Assembly: GCF_016865425.1 (NCBI RefSeq)
Contig: NZ_AP023355.1
Location: 4,152,198 to 4,216,197, forward strand
DNA: 64,000 bases
DNA from: Actinocatenispora thailandica
GTDB taxonomy: Bacteria > Actinomycetota > Actinomycetes > Mycobacteriales > Micromonosporaceae
Reading direction: 5' to 3'
Shown: positions 61,599 to 64,000 of the stretch, one piece after another
Numbering within the stretch: position 1 is the stretch's first letter
Layout: every line of letters starts with the position of its first letter
Made by a program: the position numbers and the translations under genes
The notes under the pieces: model-generated
The model's input: only the letters and a program-made list of their open reading frames with translations
Database searches by the model: none
What the model was told of the DNA's origin: nothing

Positions 61599-62671
61599 CG
61601 GGCCGGTCCCGCCGTCGCCGCGGTCCGCGGTCGCGGCTGCACCGCGTAGTCGACCAGCGTGGTCGGCACGGTCAGCCGGCGCGGCCGGTGCTGCGCGACC
61701 GGGTCGGTGCCGGCCAGCTGGTCGAACAGCAGGGTCGCGGCCGACCGGCCGATCTCGATCGGGTCGTACGAGACGACGGTCAGCGGCAGGTGCAACACGT
61801 CGGCGAGCTCCACATCGTCGAATCCGGCCAGTTCCACCCGCGGCGCATCGGTGTCGCGGAACCGCAGCGCGCGCAGCGCGCCCACGGTGTTGCGGTTGTT
61901 CGCGGTCAGCAGCGCGGTCGGCGGCTCCGGCTGGTCGATCAACTCGCGCGCCGCGGCCTCGATCGCCTCGACATCGCCGCGCAGCCGGCGCACGTACCGC
62001 TCGTCCACCTCGATGCCCGCCTCGTCCAGCGCGAACGCGTACCCGCGGAACCGCTCCGAGCCGGTCCACAGCGCCGCCGGCAGGCCGAGGAACCCGATCC
62101 GCCGGTGGCCGTGCTCGATCAGCCGCCGGCAGGCGTCCCGGGTGCCGCCGAAGTCGTCCACCAGCACGCAGTCGAGGTCGGCGCCCATCGGCGGGCTCGC
62201 CGCGAGCACCACCGGGGTACCGCGCAGCTGCACCGCGCCCAGGTGCGCGTGGTCGTGCCCGGCCGGTACCACCACCAGCCCGTCGACGCCGCGTTCCAGC
62301 AGGTCGTCGACGACCTCGTGCTCGGAGTCTGGATCGGCGCCGGTGGAACCGAGCATCACCCGGGCGCCGTAGCGCACCGCGACCTGCTCCACGCCGACCG
62401 CCAGCTGCGAGTAGAACGGGTTGCCGAGATTGGTCACCAGCAGGCCGATCAGCTCGTGCGGCCCGCCCGACCGCAGCCCCCGGGCCAGCTTGTTCGGCCG
62501 GTAGCCGAGCGCCGCGACCTCGGCGAGCACCCGCTCCCGGGTCGCCGCACCGATCCCCGGCCGGCCGCGCAGCGCCCGGGAGACCGTCATCGGGCTCACC
62601 CCGAGCCGCTCGGCGACGTCCCGCATCGTCAGCCCGGTCTCCGGCCCCGGTCCCGACCGCGAGGAGCTCAT
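61595..62671 (-). CDS. LacI-family regulator (third)
   Basis: A 358-residue repressor with HTH LTMRDVAERLGVSPMTVSRAL and hinge ALGYRPNKLARGLRSG, plus a full sensor domain. ATG 62671 has the strong SD AGGAGGAA; the same SD and start codon are copied twice more in the 80-bp repeats upstream. It lies between manA and the ROK kinase on one strand. Confidence 0.92.
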   Translation of the reverse strand: MSSSRSGPGPETGLTMRDVAERLGVSPMTVSRALRGRPGIGAATRERVLAEVAALGYRPNKLARGLRSGGPHELIGLLVTNLGNPFYSQLAVGVEQVAVRYGARVMLGSTGADPDSEHEVVDDLLERGVDGLVVVPAGHDHAHLGAVQLRGTPVVLAASPPMGADLDCVLVDDFGGTRDACRRLIEHGHRRIGFLGLPAALWTGSERFRGYAFALDEAGIEVDERYVRRLRGDVEAIEAAARELIDQPEPPTALLTANNRNTVGALRALRFRDTDAPRVELAGFDDVELADVLHLPLTVVSYDPIEIGRSAATLLFDQLAGTDPVAQHRPRRLTVPTTLVDYAVQPRPRTAATAGPAR

Positions 62672-62910
62672 GGCCGTTCCTCCTGCGTCGGAACGCCCAC
62701 GAGGCACCCCACCGCACAGCGCCCACGATTCGCTCGCTGACGCTCACTCATGGCCGTTCCTCCTGCGTCGGAACGCCCACGAGGCACCCCACCGCACAGC
62801 GCCCATGATTCGCTCGCTGACGCTCACTCATGGCCGTTCCTCCTGCGTCGGAACGCCCACGAGGCACCCAGCCATGGTTCGCTCGTTCATGGCCTGCTCA
62901 TTGCCCTCAT
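62668..62910 (-). other. Chain of ATGA-overlapping mini-ORFs between manA and lacI
   Basis: Reading leftward, the manA stop (62907) overlaps an ATG at 62910 (7 codons, ends 62887). This overlaps ATG 62890 (20 residues, ends 62828), then ATG 62831 (27 residues, ends 62748), then ATG 62751 (27 residues, ends 62668), whose stop overlaps the lacI ATG 62671. Each junction is ATGA. The longer peptides share the C-terminus GCLVGVPTQEERP, and each of the last three junctions has AGGAGG ahead. No function is known. Confidence 0.5.
62671..62869. repeat. 80-bp tandem duplication carrying an SD and start codon
   Basis: Copies at 62671-62750 and 62751-62830 differ by one base, and the first 39 bp of a third follow at 62831-62869. 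Each starts at the complement of an ATG and contains the SD AGGAGG on the minus strand. Confidence 0.9.
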
Positions 62911-64000
62911 GACACCATCGCCTTCACCAGCCGGACCTGGTCCGAACCGAGGTTGTGCACCTGGTAGCTGCCGACACTGGCCGGAATCGCCAGCGTTTCA
63001 GCGTAGTTCAACCGGTGCTTGTCCCCGGCGGCGGTGCTGATCAGGGCGGCATCACCATCGACGACGGTGAGCACGTGGAAGCGGTCGTCGGTGCGCTGCG
63101 GGGCGGCCCCGCCCGGTTCCACCGCGATTCGGTGTACCTGGAAGAACATCTCGGGCAAAGCGCCGATCAGTTCCTCGGACCAGCCGGCACCGCCGCCCAC
63201 CGTCCGCGGCTGCTGCACCAGCTGGTCGGCGACCGCGTCGCCGGAGCGGGCCGGGTCGAGGTTGCGGAACGCGTGCTCGACGTGCACCGCCCGCTGCCGG
63301 CCGGCCGCATCCCGGCGCAGCCAGTCGTAGAACCGCAGCGAGTACAGGTACGGGGTCGCGCTGACCTCCAGCACCACGTTGCCCTCGCCGCTGCCGTGCG
63401 GGGTACCGGCGGGCACCAGGTACAGCTGGCCGGCCCGCGCCGGGAACGTCTGCACGTACTGCTCGATGTCGAAGCCCACGCCGTGCGCGTCGGCGTCGTG
63501 CGCGGCGTGCTGGAACCGGTCCAGGTCGGCGTCGCCGCGCAGGCCGAGGAACACCTTGCTCTGCTCGCCGGCGACCATCAGGTAGTAGCTCTCGTGCTGG
63601 GTGTACGGCCAGCCGAACAGCTCGCGCATCGTCTCCGGCTGCGGATGGCAGTGCACCGACAGGTTGCCGCCGCCGACCGTGTCCAGGTAGTCGAACCGGA
63701 TCGGGAACGACGTGCCGAACAGCTCGTGCGCGGCCGCACCGAGCACGTCGGCCGGGGCGAGCCCGACCACGAGCTGGAACGGAAGCTCCACGCAGGTCTG
63801 CGCGTCGTCGCCGAGCAGTACGCCGCTCTCCGGCGCGATCAGCTCGTAGCCCAGCGCGGTGTTCCGCCGGTCCGGGTTGTGGCCGAGTTCCTGCTGGCCC
63901 CAGTGGCCACCCCAGGGGGTGCTGTTGAAGGTCGGCCGGGTCCGGAACGGGCGGCCGGCGAGCCACCGGGCGGTCTCGCGCAGCGCGGCGCCGCCGACCG
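62907..64000 (-). CDS. manA: Mannose-6-phosphate isomerase, class I-like (5' end outside window)
   Basis: At least 364 residues of the C-terminal part are visible; the frame is open to the window edge. It has cupin zinc-site motifs GGGNLSVHCHPQ and QHESYYLM, then LYLVPAGTPHGSGEG and a second cupin-like domain. The PTFNSTPWGGHWGQ segment upstream of a possible internal GTG at 63791 is conserved-looking, so the gene begins outside. The enzyme interconverts mannose-6-phosphate and fructose-6-phosphate. It is followed by the mini-ORF chain, lacI and the ROK kinase, forming a hexose utilization operon. Confidence 0.85.
   Translation of the reverse strand, partial: VGGAALRETARWLAGRPFRTRPTFNSTPWGGHWGQQELGHNPDRRNTALGYELIAPESGVLLGDDAQTCVELPFQLVVGLAPADVLGAAAHELFGTSFPIRFDYLDTVGGGNLSVHCHPQPETMRELFGWPYTQHESYYLMVAGEQSKVFLGLRGDADLDRFQHAAHDADAHGVGFDIEQYVQTFPARAGQLYLVPAGTPHGSGEGNVVLEVSATPYLYSLRFYDWLRRDAAGRQRAVHVEHAFRNLDPARSGDAVADQLVQQPRTVGGGAGWSEELIGALPEMFFQVHRIAVEPGGAAPQRTDDRFHVLTVVDGDAALISTAAGDKHRLNYAETLAIPASVGSYQVHNLGSDQVRLVKAMVS

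Overview
The window is very GC-rich and densely coded, with many GTG/TTG starts and frequent ATGA stop/start overlaps. This is typical of a high-GC actinobacterium. The block lipB, lipA, a DUF4191 membrane protein, an RDD membrane protein and glnA is the order known from Streptomyces and Micromonosporaceae chromosomes. A 2-methylisoborneol operon and soil-type polysaccharide enzymes also fit a filamentous soil actinomycete. I cannot name the genus from sequence alone. I saw no insertion sequence, prophage, CRISPR array, tRNA or rRNA.

Layout. 1-5.4 kb: an operon of unknown membrane proteins, an isochorismatase-like hydrolase, and a CooC/MinD-type ATPase with a small conserved partner behind a Fur/Zur-like palindrome. 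5.7-17 kb: a wall teichoic acid-type locus with three CDP-glycerol glycerophosphotransferase proteins (two fused to GT-A domains, one to a GT-B domain), a GT-C-like membrane protein and the TagGH exporter. The first of these enzymes carries an apparent frameshift. 17-28.3 kb: lipoate synthesis (lipB, lipA) and glnA housekeeping genes. Inserted among them is an archaeal-type, probably non-discriminating AspRS preceded by what looks like a complete T-box leader with an Asp (GAC) specifier. MarR/EamA genes and several short tandem repeats also lie here.

28.3-39.3 kb: small regulators, a TetR/SDR divergent pair with twin operators, a fused aminodeoxychorismate synthase (pabAB), and a three-gene 2-methylisoborneol operon. 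That operon encodes a Family 2B encapsulin shell with a cNMP-binding domain, the terpene cyclase cargo and the GPP methyltransferase. A promoter array of GTTTCG repeats every 20-21 bp lies upstream of it. 39.4-57.8 kb: a large arabinan/sulfated glycan utilization locus. It holds GH51, GH54, GH2 and a GH93-like propeller, a sulfatase, an ABC sugar importer with a YesL-like protein, three Gfo/Idh/MocA oxidoreductases and two LacI regulators. Three copies of an AACGTT-centred operator mark a probable local LacI regulon.

57.9-64 kb: a secreted PL8 polysaccharide lyase, a ROK-type kinase, a third LacI regulator and a partial mannose-6-phosphate isomerase. Between manA and lacI lies an 80-bp tandem duplication that creates a chain of ATGA-overlapping mini-ORFs, each duplicate with its own Shine-Dalgarno sequence.
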